Positions 1-8,650 of a DNA stretch of 17,293 nt are shown here, one piece after another. The DNA lies in assembly GCA_030424825.1 (NCBI GenBank), contig JAUHWE010000020.1:1-17293 (forward strand). Direction: 5' to 3'. Below the pieces are notes generated by a model. It saw nothing but the letters and a program-made list of their open reading frames with translations, ran no database searches and was not told the origin of the DNA. The DNA is from Verrucomicrobiia bacterium. Its GTDB lineage: Bacteria; Verrucomicrobiota; Verrucomicrobiia; Opitutales; Opitutaceae. Each line of letters opens with the position of its first letter. The first letter of the stretch is position 1. The position numbers were made by a program, and so were the translations under genes.

Positions 1-846
<846 letters not shown>

Positions 847-888
847 TTAGCAAGGCTTGTACCACAACCGACTCAGCATTCATTATCT

Positions 889-916
889 ATTGTATACCAG
901 GCATTTATCTCTACAA
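889..916 (-). promoter_or_regulatory. Possible sigma-70-type promoter for dnaK
   Basis: On the minus strand a TTGTAG (911-916) is separated by 16 nt from TACAAT (889-894). TACAAT differs from the -10 consensus by one base and is preceded by TGGTA, giving an extended -10 look. The -35 matches only its TTG half. It lies about 50 nt before the dnaK ATG. It is a visual match only, and nothing excludes readthrough from polX. Confidence 0.3.
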
Positions 917-961
917 TTACATCCTACTCCCTTTGCGAGCCCCATCAATATCCAGCCAAGT

Positions 962-999
962 TGTCTCACACGGTGTCACACTTCCTAAATACTGAGACA
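962..999. repeat. 7-bp inverted repeat between polX and dnaK
   Basis: TGTCTCA (962-968) and its exact reverse complement TGAGACA (993-999) flank 24 nt. Those 24 nt and the left arm also contain the small palindromes ACACGGTGT and GTGTCACAC. No T-run follows on either strand, so it is not a classical intrinsic terminator. It sits just downstream of the polX stop and upstream of the putative dnaK promoter, so it could be a polX 3' structure or an operator for dnaK. Confidence 0.4.
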
Positions 1000-1034
1000 G
1001 TCACGATGGCACACGCTCGCACATCTAGATATTC

Positions 1035-2783
1035 CTAAGAAGCGAGATGAGGGCGCCTTCGGGCAAGAATTTCTTTAACCTCCGACAACGATCTCGTATT
1101 GATCACATTCATTTCTGTTAGCCAACCCTTGCGAGCCACATTTACACCCGCTTCCACAAAAGCGAAATGCTCTGTCGCATGCGCATCAGGGTTAATACTC
1201 GTCAGGAGCCCCTTGTCCGCGGCTTTCCTCCAATAGCGCCAATCCATATCAAGCCGGTAGGGATTTGCGTTCAATTCGATAACTACGTCATTAGCAATCG
1301 CCGCATCAATAACCTTGAAGGTGTCTACCAAGTAAGACTCTCGCCGCAAGAGCAACCTTCCAGAAAGGTGTCCCAACATCGTCGTCGCGGGATTCTCGAT
1401 CGCTTTGATTATCCTCTCTGTCATTTCCGCCTCCGATTGCGAAAAGGAGGAATGAACTGAGGCGACAACGTAGTCCAACTTCATTAATACCTCCGCATCG
1501 AGATCGAGAGAACCGTCCGGTAGAATGTCGCACTCGTTTCCAGTAAAAACATACGTGCTAAATTTCTTTGACGCATTGAGCGCTTCAATACGCTCGATCT
1601 GATCCAAAACACGATCCTCGTCCAAGCCATTGGCTTGAAAGCTCGCTTTAGAATGATCGGCAACTCCCCAGTACTCCCAACCCAGCTCTTGTGCCGCTTG
1701 CGTCATTTCTTCCAGTGTCGCTCGCCCATCGCTGGCAGTGGTATGATTGTGAAATACCCCTCGCAACTGCTCGACTTCCAACAATTCCGGAAATCCAGAT
1801 GCTTCAGCCGCTTCGATTTCCCCCAGACCTTCCCTCAATTCCGGAGGCACAAACTTCAAATCCAGAAGATTGAAAATATCCGATTCGCTTTCCGCCTCAA
1901 GACTGTCCTCGAAGGATTCTGCATCGACGGGTTTCAAGCCCCACTCGCTCAAACTCAGACCTCTCGCCAGAGCTCTTTGCCGCATTAAAACATTGTGGTC
2001 CTTCGAACCGGTGAAATGGTGCAACGCAAAACAATACTGTTTGGATGGAACCACTCGGAGGTCCGCCTGGAGACCGCTCTCAAAGCGCACGCTCGCTTTG
2101 GTCTCCCCCTTTGCCGTGACTTCCTTGACACTGTCTTGCGATACGAACCAATCCATGATCGGGCTCGGGTCCGAGCTCGCCACGATAAAATCCAAATCGC
2201 CGACATGCTCCCGCTTGCGTCGAAAACTGCCGGCATGAGAAGCACGTTCTACCTCTGGCAAAGCCAATAAACCTTCCAAAATCGGCTCCGCGACTTCGCG
2301 AGCCTGCCACCAAAGATGCCGTTTACTGTAAGCCTCCCTGTTTTTGATTCCCTCGGCGATCTTGTCCTGCGACTTCTTTCCAAATCCTTTTAGCTCCGCA
2401 ACGCGACCCTCATCGCACGCGTTCTGTAGTTCCTCTATCGATGTTACGCCTAGCTTTTCATGCAAAATTTTTATCTTCTTTGCTCCTAACCCTGGTATCT
2501 CTAGCATGGATACAATTCCTGGTTCTACCGAAGCTTTCAGATTCTCGTAAAAACCCAGTTCGCCATCGGCATGCAATGTTTCGATCTTTTCTACGAGCGC
2601 TTTTCCGAATCCCGGAACATCAGCTAGCTTCCCTTCAGCTATCAGCGCATCCAAATCCTCTTCAAGTGTTTCCAGTTTTCTCGCCCCGTTCGAATAGGCA
2701 CGAATCTTGAAAGGATTCTCCCCTTTCAACTCGAGCAAGGTAGCAATTTCGTTCAGCACGTCTGCAATTTCCCTTTTTGTCAT
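1035..2783 (-). CDS. polX: Bacterial DNA polymerase X with C-terminal PHP nuclease domain
   Basis: A 582-residue family X DNA polymerase, a gap-filling polymerase of base-excision repair with a fused PHP exonuclease/phosphoesterase. Residues 1-150 form the 8-kDa and helix-hairpin-helix region ([12 protein letters not shown] at about 56-67, [12 protein letters not shown] at about 96-107). The nucleotidyltransferase motif [14 protein letters not shown] (185-198) gives metal aspartates D196 and D198, and QADLRV gives the third, D241. The PHP domain from about 340 is complete: HNH (345-347), D352, H377, E417, H444, H472, and DAH (533-535). The frame extends 8 codons further to a TTG at 2807. I prefer the ATG at 2783 because [14 protein letters not shown] aligns with the usual PolX N-terminus and GAGAG lies just before it. 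It follows menE by 57 nt on the same strand. There is no functional link to menaquinone, so the grouping is probably positional. Confidence 0.96.
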   Translation of the reverse strand: MTKREIADVLNEIATLLELKGENPFKIRAYSNGARKLETLEEDLDALIAEGKLADVPGFGKALVEKIETLHADGELGFYENLKASVEPGIVSMLEIPGLGAKKIKILHEKLGVTSIEELQNACDEGRVAELKGFGKKSQDKIAEGIKNREAYSKRHLWWQAREVAEPILEGLLALPEVERASHAGSFRRKREHVGDLDFIVASSDPSPIMDWFVSQDSVKEVTAKGETKASVRFESGLQADLRVVPSKQYCFALHHFTGSKDHNVLMRQRALARGLSLSEWGLKPVDAESFEDSLEAESESDIFNLLDLKFVPPELREGLGEIEAAEASGFPELLEVEQLRGVFHNHTTASDGRATLEEMTQAAQELGWEYWGVADHSKASFQANGLDEDRVLDQIERIEALNASKKFSTYVFTGNECDILPDGSLDLDAEVLMKLDYVVASVHSSFSQSEAEMTERIIKAIENPATTMLGHLSGRLLLRRESYLVDTFKVIDAAIANDVVIELNANPYRLDMDWRYWRKAADKGLLTSINPDAHATEHFAFVEAGVNVARKGWLTEMNVINTRSLSEVKEILARRRPHLAS

Positions 2784-2840
2784 TCTCTCGATGCTACCTA
2801 AGGACAAATAAATAGCACGTTGAAAATCCCAAAAAACCGA

Positions 2841-4214
2841 TCACTGGTCCTTCTCTAATCGCTCCTTAAGGGCCTTAAAATTAACTTTGCCAGCCTCGCT
2901 CCGGGGCAACGCGCTCATGGGCAGCCAACTCTTTGGGCGTTTCACTCCATTGAGTCGTTCTCCCACCTTTTGTTGCAGCGCTGCTTCATTCATGATTTTC
3001 CCTTCAGGAACATAGGCAACGCAAAGCCGACTTCCCCATTCGCTATCTTCGATCCCGAACGCAGCCGCTTCAATAACTAGACCCGTATCCAAAAGGACTT
3101 CCTCAATCTCTGAGAGGTTGATATTCTCTCCGCCTGAAATGATTACCCGATCCAGTCGTCCGTGAACAGTTAACTCTCCATTCGGCCCTATTTCACCCAA
3201 GTCATTAGTTAAGTACTCATCACCTATTCTTTCACTTTCTCCATAATACCCAGCGAACAAAGAAGCGGTCTTTAACTTGATGCGCCCAATATTACCTGGT
3301 GAACATCCATTTACATCCTCCGAAACAATCTCGATTTCCGCATGAGGAAGCGGCAATCCCTGTCCTGACTCGCCACGCGAAAAAGATTCCGGCAAAAGCG
3401 TGGCAACCATCGATGCAGTTTCCGTCATCCCATAGGTAGGAGCGAGCCGCAAATGCCGTTCGCGCCCCATCTCCAACAATTCTTTTGAAGCGGGACCCCC
3501 TCCCACGAAGATCGCTCGGTAGCTATTCACCAAGTCGAGATCCACCTCGCTCTCCAGCAAACGTTGAAGTTGCGTAGGCACCAATGAAAGGAATCGGCAT
3601 TCTTCAACCGTTGCCGCAAGCAAACTGTGGTTCTTTTCAAAATCGACTATCGATCCGAACACGACTTCTCCCCTCGTCGCGATGGCACGAACTACCTGCA
3701 TGAATCCACTCACATGATACAGAGGGAGAACACAATGGGAACTAACTCGCTCGATTCCAAAAAACTTTTGAAAGGCCTGAACCGAAGCGAGCAAGGTCGA
3801 ACGATTGTGTATCGCGAATCGGATTCTGCCCGAAGTGCCACCCGTTGGGATCATGACCCGGAGACCCAAAACTTCAGCATTCTTCCCCTGTTCAGGTTCT
3901 GACCCCTTGGTCAACTCAAAGGATCCCTTTACCCAATTGCCGACAATCCACTGAGGTGAGGCCACTTTCTCCGCCGCCCTAAAATCACTCGTGCCCCAGC
4001 TCGGATTAAACAAGAATATGTCGATTTCGCGACGAGCCAAAGCAACAAACATTGCGCAAAAGCTTTGGGGATCGACCGTGCACAAACCGACGCGGAAACG
4101 ACCCCCAATCGCCTCGTCACATAGACGATCCACGAGAGCGAAGGCACTCTTCAAAGCACCCTCCCACGTACCCAATAATTGGGGAAAGGGACAGTCCTCA
4201 GGTTCAAAATTCAT
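2841..4214 (-). CDS. menE: o-Succinylbenzoate-CoA ligase (MenE), menaquinone biosynthesis
   Basis: A 457-residue acyl-adenylate-forming enzyme, about the size of E. coli MenE. It activates o-succinylbenzoate to its CoA thioester with ATP, for ring closure by MenB. The phosphate-binding loop reads IPTGGTSGRIRFAIH (about 122-136), with Arg where the common motif has Pro-Lys-Gly. From memory this resembles the cyanobacterial MenE type. YGMTETAS is at 261-268, GRLDRVIISGGENI at 352-365, and the C-terminal catalytic lysine in PRSEAGKV is K443. The open frame extends to 4400, but those 62 extra codons are antisense-free shadow of menC in another frame. The ATG at 4214 starts 7 nt after the menC stop and gives the family length. 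Substrate assignment rests on the menC partner, because adenylate-forming enzymes are hard to tell apart by motif alone. Confidence 0.9.
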   Translation of the reverse strand: MNFEPEDCPFPQLLGTWEGALKSAFALVDRLCDEAIGGRFRVGLCTVDPQSFCAMFVALARREIDIFLFNPSWGTSDFRAAEKVASPQWIVGNWVKGSFELTKGSEPEQGKNAEVLGLRVMIPTGGTSGRIRFAIHNRSTLLASVQAFQKFFGIERVSSHCVLPLYHVSGFMQVVRAIATRGEVVFGSIVDFEKNHSLLAATVEECRFLSLVPTQLQRLLESEVDLDLVNSYRAIFVGGGPASKELLEMGRERHLRLAPTYGMTETASMVATLLPESFSRGESGQGLPLPHAEIEIVSEDVNGCSPGNIGRIKLKTASLFAGYYGESERIGDEYLTNDLGEIGPNGELTVHGRLDRVIISGGENINLSEIEEVLLDTGLVIEAAAFGIEDSEWGSRLCVAYVPEGKIMNEAALQQKVGERLNGVKRPKSWLPMSALPRSEAGKVNFKALKERLEKDQ

Positions 4215-4221
4215 CGATACG

Positions 4222-5223
4222 CTATATCCGGTCCCACAACTCCTCCAACTCCCCGAGGGAAGGGAGTCCATCTGATTCCAAGTAAGGCCCGAGATCCAAG
4301 GAGATTCCTTCATCCCCGAACAATTCGGTGACCCCAAATCCCAACGCTCGTTTGTTTTGCCCCACCGCAAGCGCGACTGCCAAGGCATGTGATGCCCCAA
4401 CCTTAGTCTCTAACGAACTCGAGAAAACGAGAGAATTTGAATCTCCCGTTTTCAGTTCATCTAATAAAGAATCGTAGGCACCCGACAATGAAGGCTTCAC
4501 TACAAATACACCCGGCCAATGCGCGTCCTTCCAGCGCTTTAGATCGTCTACCCGAACGACCGACTCGTCCAAAGCGATAGGAGTGGGATAATCGTTGGCC
4601 AGTTTTAGCATTGTTGCTTCCCCCCCTTTTTCAATCGGTTGCTCGATGAACTCGATCGGCAAACCCTCCACACTTTCCAGCCAATCCCTCGCTGTCTTCA
4701 AATCAAGGGCGCCATTCGCGTCCAAGCGAAAGCCTATAGCGCCCTCAGTCACCTCAACCGCTTCCTCCAATGCCTGTCTCTCTACCGCGAAGCCTTCTTT
4801 CCCGATCTTGAATTTTAGGCATCGATACCCTTCATCAATCAATTTCCTTATTTTTTTGCTATCCTTGATATCAGACAACAGCGCAGCCACTGGTATCGGA
4901 TTCGGAACTTCCGGCCAAAGCAACTCTCTCCCAATCATCGCCAGGGCGGACTCGAACCCAAATCTCACACAAGGATAGTCACCTAGTTCCTCCACAACCT
5001 TTCCGTATTCAACTTTCCCCTCTAACTGTGAGCACACGGCCAAGGCGGAGACCAGCGATTCAGAGCCAAAGGACTCGATTGGGGCAATCTCCCCAAAACC
5101 GAACTGCCCCTCTTTGTCGCGCAACTGAATCAGAATCCCCGCACGCTTAGGCATCGTATCGGATCCAGTACGATAGATCTCTGCAAATGACCTCCGGTAT
5201 GCCTTGAACTCAAATTCAACCAT
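4222..5223 (-). CDS. menC: o-Succinylbenzoate synthase (MenC), enolase superfamily
   Basis: A 333-residue muconate-lactonizing/enolase-superfamily enzyme that dehydrates SHCHC to o-succinylbenzoate in menaquinone synthesis. All hallmark residues are present: the KFK pair at K137/K139, metal ligands D168 (RLDAN), E194 (EFIEQP) and D219 (ALDES), and the opposite lysine K243 (VVKPS). The N-terminal capping domain covers about residues 1-100. Two starts are possible. The ATG at 5223 begins MVEFEFKAYRRSF, the first strand of the cap, and fits the family. A TTG at 5253 would add ten residues (MANRWIESQP) and has a good Shine-Dalgarno-like AAGGTGG at 5258-5264, but only 4 nt away. I list the ATG but hold the TTG as a real alternative. 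It is followed at 7 nt by menE and is divergent from guaB. Promiscuous N-acylamino-acid racemase activity is known in the family, but the menE neighbour favours MenC. Confidence 0.93.
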   Translation of the reverse strand: MVEFEFKAYRRSFAEIYRTGSDTMPKRAGILIQLRDKEGQFGFGEIAPIESFGSESLVSALAVCSQLEGKVEYGKVVEELGDYPCVRFGFESALAMIGRELLWPEVPNPIPVAALLSDIKDSKKIRKLIDEGYRCLKFKIGKEGFAVERQALEEAVEVTEGAIGFRLDANGALDLKTARDWLESVEGLPIEFIEQPIEKGGEATMLKLANDYPTPIALDESVVRVDDLKRWKDAHWPGVFVVKPSLSGAYDSLLDELKTGDSNSLVFSSSLETKVGASHALAVALAVGQNKRALGFGVTELFGDEGISLDLGPYLESDGLPSLGELEELWDRI

Positions 5224-5323
5224 GGGTTGCGACTCAATCCACCGGTTCGCCAATACGCCACCTTTTTTCCATCAACAAACGCAAAATACTTGATTCCCCA
5301 TTTCAGGCTCTCTATGCCGCATT
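5224..5323. promoter_or_regulatory. Divergent menC / guaB intergenic region
   Basis: This roughly 100-bp region, 70 bp if menC begins at the TTG at 5253, must hold the leftward menC-menE promoter and the rightward guaB promoter. I could not identify convincing -35/-10 pairs for either. It contains the AAGGTGG ribosome-binding-site candidate (minus strand, 5258-5264). The stretch before the guaB ATG is pyrimidine-rich and has no Shine-Dalgarno. Confidence 0.4.
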
Positions 5324-6892
5324 ATGGCCAGCCCGAGCAAAGAAAACTTCGACGAAAACGTGTTCTATAAAAGCGCCCCCGCTTTTTTTCTAGAACACTG
5401 CGATACCGCCCTCACGTACGACGACGTTTCACTCGCTACCAACTTCAGTGAGGTTCTCCCTCGCGACACTAGACTAGAGACGAGTCTCTCGGAGAGGATC
5501 AAGCTAAATATCCCGATCATCTCGTCCGACATGGACACCGTTACCGAGTACAAAATGGCGATCGCAATGGCGACCAGTGGAGGCATGGGCATCATCCACT
5601 ACAACATGCCCTACCGGGAACAAGTCTCTCAAGTCACTCGGGTAAAATACCATATCAACGGCCTACTTCCTAATCCTATCACAGTGCAGCCTAATCAGTT
5701 CATCGGGGATGTCATCGAATTGATCGAAGAAAAAGGCTACAAGTTTCGCACTTTCCCAGTCACAGATGCGGACGGCACACTCGTCGGACTTCTTGCCAGT
5801 CGCGTAGTCAAAGCCCGGTACGGGCACATTAAGGTGGCCGACGCCATGGATCCTGCTTCCAAAGTGCTCACGCTTCACGAGAACGAGATAAAGCCTAACC
5901 CCATTGATGTTGCCGACAAGTTCTTCAGCAAACATCTGGGCATCAACAAGCTCCTCGTTGTCGACGATGCCCATCACCTGAAGGGCTTAGTCAGTATCTC
6001 CGATATCGAGCGTATCAATGCCGAAAAGCAGAGCGTCCTCAAACCGGCTCGCGATTCGGACTTTCGTCTTTTGGTCGGAGCCGCAATTTCTACTGTATGG
6101 AAAGAGGACGGCTCGCTGGACAAGGACACCATCCTAGAGCATGTCACGAATCTCTGTAACGAAAGAGTGGATGCAGTCGCCGTTTCTGCGGCCCATGGGC
6201 ATAGCTCGGGAATTGGCCAAGTGGTCAAACTGCTGCGCAGCGAGTTCCCGGACCTGACTCTAATCGCGGGCAACGTCACCTCAGGCAGCGGAGTGGAATA
6301 CCTCGCGGAATGCGGCGCCGATGCGATTAAAGTCGGCCAAGGGCCCGGCTCCATTTGCACAACCCGGGTTGTCGCAGGCGTCGGCATTCCTCAACTTTCC
6401 GCGCTCTACAACGCTTCGAGAGGAGCCGAGAAAAAGGGTGTTCGAATCATAGCGGATGGCGGCATCACCAAGTCGGGAGATATCGTTAAAGCGATGACTC
6501 TAGCAGATTCAGTCATGCTCGGAGGACTCCTCGCAGGAAGTCGAGAGGCGCCTGGAGAAATCATCGAGATAAACAACAAGCTCTACAAAGAATATCGGGG
6601 CATGGGAAGCTTGAGCGCGATGAAGAAAGGGTCTGCCGCTCGTTACGGTCACCTCAAAAAGGATACCGCCCGCAAACTTACCGCAGAAGGAATCGAAGGC
6701 ATGAAGGAGGTTCGCGGATCCGTACTGAACATTTTAGCGGAAATGTCTGGAGGACTTCAGGCAGGAATGGGCTACAATGGCGCTAAAGACCTGAAAGAAC
6801 TAAAAGCAAAAGCGCGCTTCGTAAGAATTAGTTCAGCAGGGATGAAAGAATCTGCGCCGCATGACGTCATAGAAGTGGCGAAACGCAGCTAG
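5324..6892 (+). CDS. guaB: IMP dehydrogenase family protein (GuaB), divergent NAD site
   Basis: A 522-residue protein matching inosine-5'-monophosphate dehydrogenase end to end. That enzyme oxidises IMP to XMP with NAD and commits purines to GMP. A tandem CBS region lies at about 115-235 inside the TIM barrel. The catalytic loop [15 protein letters not shown] carries C345, IADGGI is at about 375-380, [10 protein letters not shown] at about 424-433, and the flap Arg-Tyr dyad is R440-Y441. HDVI near the C-terminus is retained. There are oddities. The segment usually ending in an Asp before SSHGHS reads [13 protein letters not shown] here, so the Asp that normally contacts the NAD ribose is S288. 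PIISSxMDTVTE has Asp at 69. EGIEGR is EGIEGM at 455-460. It also has a longer N-terminus than E. coli GuaB. The Arg-Tyr dyad argues against GMP reductase. It starts with ATG without a Shine-Dalgarno, and purA follows in the same direction. Confidence 0.92.
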   Translation: MASPSKENFDENVFYKSAPAFFLEHCDTALTYDDVSLATNFSEVLPRDTRLETSLSERIKLNIPIISSDMDTVTEYKMAIAMATSGGMGIIHYNMPYREQVSQVTRVKYHINGLLPNPITVQPNQFIGDVIELIEEKGYKFRTFPVTDADGTLVGLLASRVVKARYGHIKVADAMDPASKVLTLHENEIKPNPIDVADKFFSKHLGINKLLVVDDAHHLKGLVSISDIERINAEKQSVLKPARDSDFRLLVGAAISTVWKEDGSLDKDTILEHVTNLCNERVDAVAVSAAHGHSSGIGQVVKLLRSEFPDLTLIAGNVTSGSGVEYLAECGADAIKVGQGPGSICTTRVVAGVGIPQLSALYNASRGAEKKGVRIIADGGITKSGDIVKAMTLADSVMLGGLLAGSREAPGEIIEINNKLYKEYRGMGSLSAMKKGSAARYGHLKKDTARKLTAEGIEGMKEVRGSVLNILAEMSGGLQAGMGYNGAKDLKELKAKARFVRISSAGMKESAPHDVIEVAKRS

Positions 6893-6942
6893 CTGGATTC
6901 GAGTTTCCCAGGGAGACAACCTTCCTTTTCTACTTCAACTAA

Positions 6943-6976
6943 CCCTTGCGCCCGGCTCAACCATTCGGGTGCAGGG
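6943..6976 (+). promoter_or_regulatory. Stem-loop between guaB and purA
   Basis: CCCTTGCGCCCG (6943-6954) pairs with CGGGTGCAGGG (6966-6976) around an 11-nt loop. There are eleven pairs, one G-T wobble (6950/6970) and one bulged T at 6946. No T-run follows on the plus strand, so it is not a standard intrinsic terminator. It could protect the guaB 3' end, attenuate readthrough into purA, or lie in the purA leader. The sequence does not resemble the known purine or PreQ1 riboswitch cores. Confidence 0.5.
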
Positions 6977-7070
6977 ATCACATAAGCTGGAATCACTTTC
7001 GCACTAACGACAGTTTTTGCCTTTAGCAGTGAGCCCAATCAAATGCGGTGCTCTCGAAAAATTTTATTCA

Positions 7071-8639
7071 ATGGCACTTACACAATTTAAGAGCAGACTA
7101 ATTGCGGATTGCGGCATCAGCATGGGAGATGAGGGCAAAGGCCGACTCATTTCAGAAGTAATTGATGAACTACGCCATGAATCAGGTGAATCGTCTCCGG
7201 TCGAGGTAGTCATAAAGATAAACGGCGGCGCCAATTCCGGGCATACTGCGGGAGGACTAAAACTGAACTTGCTGCCCGCCGGAGTCGTCGACCAATCCGT
7301 AAAGTTCCTAGCTATCGGAGCAGGCGTTGTCGCGGACCCCCGGAAATTTCTATGGGAACTGAAACCTGTCGATGCGAACGGATACCGAGTAACCGAGAGA
7401 CTCGTCATTGACGAAAGGACCATGGTTTCGGATCTCACACATCGCCTGCTTGACCTCGCCTGGGAATGGTACCGTGTAAATTTTATCCACGAGGAACCTC
7501 GCGGAAGCACCGGCAGAGGAATTACCCCCTCGTATGTTGACGAGGTCAGCCAGTTTCAGATTTTCTATTGCGACTTCCTCTATGGCAAAGACCGGTACCG
7601 CTCGAAGCTTACCCAGAAAGCGACGCGAGCCTGTGCCACGATCCAACATGTCTGCCAAGTTTCCGAGGAAGCGTGGAATGGATTCTTCGATACACTGACC
7701 CAAGCAGAAGTCAGAGCGAATGCCGAGGCAATCGAAGCCGGTCTATTTCGGGAAGAGGAATTCGACTTTTGTCGTTTCAAAGGGGAGACTCCCTTCAGCT
7801 TGAATCTCGACGAGGTCGTTAAGGTTTATTGGGAAGCGGGACAAGCTCTCAAAGAGAATATCTCGGACGTTCGGGAAACCGTGAGAGCTGCCGAGACTTC
7901 AGGAAAGTACGTCATCGGCGAGTACGGACAAGCCTACTGGCTCGACAAGCGCCAAGGATTTTCACCCAACGTTTCCGCTTCCCACACCTACGCTCCAGAA
8001 TTTTTCAATTCTGCCTGCGTACCCGTACAACCGTTACATGTTTTCGGCGTAGCAAAAGCATACGACACCAAAGTAGGCACCCACATTTTTCTCACTAAAG
8101 TAGATAAGCCCCACCCTCTATTCGACAGACTCAAACTTCTTGAGTTCGGCACATCCACTGGTCGCCAGCGCATGGTGGGCTGGTATGACGCGGTCGAGAA
8201 GGCAGACACCCTCAGGTACGGCGGCTACGACGACCTCATGATAAACAAGATCGATGCGCTCGGTCACGATGCCGATTGGAAAGGAAACTTGAAGATCTGC
8301 ATCGCATACGAGGACGAAAACGGAAATCGCGTCAATCGAGTCCCTCGCAACGAGTCATTTCGGAAGACCCTAAAACCCGTTTACCAAGAGTATGCGGGAT
8401 GGAGCTCTGACATTTCGAAAGCCAGATCGTTCGAAGAATTGCCTACCGAAGCTAAGGCCTATGTCGCGGGAATGGTCCGGAGTGTTCTCGACTCCGCCTA
8501 TTATGGCGAAGAATGGCCCGCACAACTGCCCAACCTTCGCTACTTAGGAGTCGGCCCGATGCCAGCGCAAATCATCAAGGACATCCCTGATACAAAGGAA
8601 CTACTCAGGCACGACCGGCCTTTGTCGATCTCAATCTGA
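7071..8639 (+). CDS. purA: Adenylosuccinate synthetase family protein (PurA), long divergent form
   Basis: A 522-residue member of the adenylosuccinate synthetase family, about 90 residues longer than E. coli PurA. The family joins IMP and aspartate with GTP to make adenylosuccinate. Core elements are in order: GDEGKG with catalytic D20, NGGANSGHT with H58, STGRGITPSY (146-155), EYGQ plus LDKRQGFSPNVSASHT (284-306), KAYDTKVG (329-336), GTSTGRQRMVGW (360-371) with R365/R367, the guanine-specificity motif NKID (392-395), and VGPMPAQI near the end. It differs from canonical PurA in several ways. The Arg-rich stretch after PAYEDK is VSQFQIFYCDF. EGAQ becomes EYGQ, TRVG becomes TKVG and NTTAGG becomes HTYAPE. 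The region 160-278 is roughly 45 residues longer. The frame runs back to a TTG at 7017, but the ATG at 7071 fits the family. There is no Shine-Dalgarno. Its position beside guaB supports a purine role; strict IMP/aspartate specificity is an inference. Confidence 0.87.
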   Translation: MALTQFKSRLIADCGISMGDEGKGRLISEVIDELRHESGESSPVEVVIKINGGANSGHTAGGLKLNLLPAGVVDQSVKFLAIGAGVVADPRKFLWELKPVDANGYRVTERLVIDERTMVSDLTHRLLDLAWEWYRVNFIHEEPRGSTGRGITPSYVDEVSQFQIFYCDFLYGKDRYRSKLTQKATRACATIQHVCQVSEEAWNGFFDTLTQAEVRANAEAIEAGLFREEEFDFCRFKGETPFSLNLDEVVKVYWEAGQALKENISDVRETVRAAETSGKYVIGEYGQAYWLDKRQGFSPNVSASHTYAPEFFNSACVPVQPLHVFGVAKAYDTKVGTHIFLTKVDKPHPLFDRLKLLEFGTSTGRQRMVGWYDAVEKADTLRYGGYDDLMINKIDALGHDADWKGNLKICIAYEDENGNRVNRVPRNESFRKTLKPVYQEYAGWSSDISKARSFEELPTEAKAYVAGMVRSVLDSAYYGEEWPAQLPNLRYLGVGPMPAQIIKDIPDTKELLRHDRPLSISI

Positions 8640-8650
8640 GAAGCATCGAT

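Noticed and set aside
4215..4400. 62-codon N-terminal extension of MenE
   Set aside because: It lies inside the menC coding region in another frame, has no family similarity, and the ATG at 4214 gives normal MenE length.
5324..6892. GMP reductase instead of IMP dehydrogenase
   Set aside because: The CBS region and the flap Arg-Tyr dyad of IMP dehydrogenase are present, which GMP reductases lack.
6893..7070. Purine riboswitch in front of purA
   Set aside because: The conserved junction and loop sequences of known purine riboswitches are absent; only a simple stem-loop is seen.
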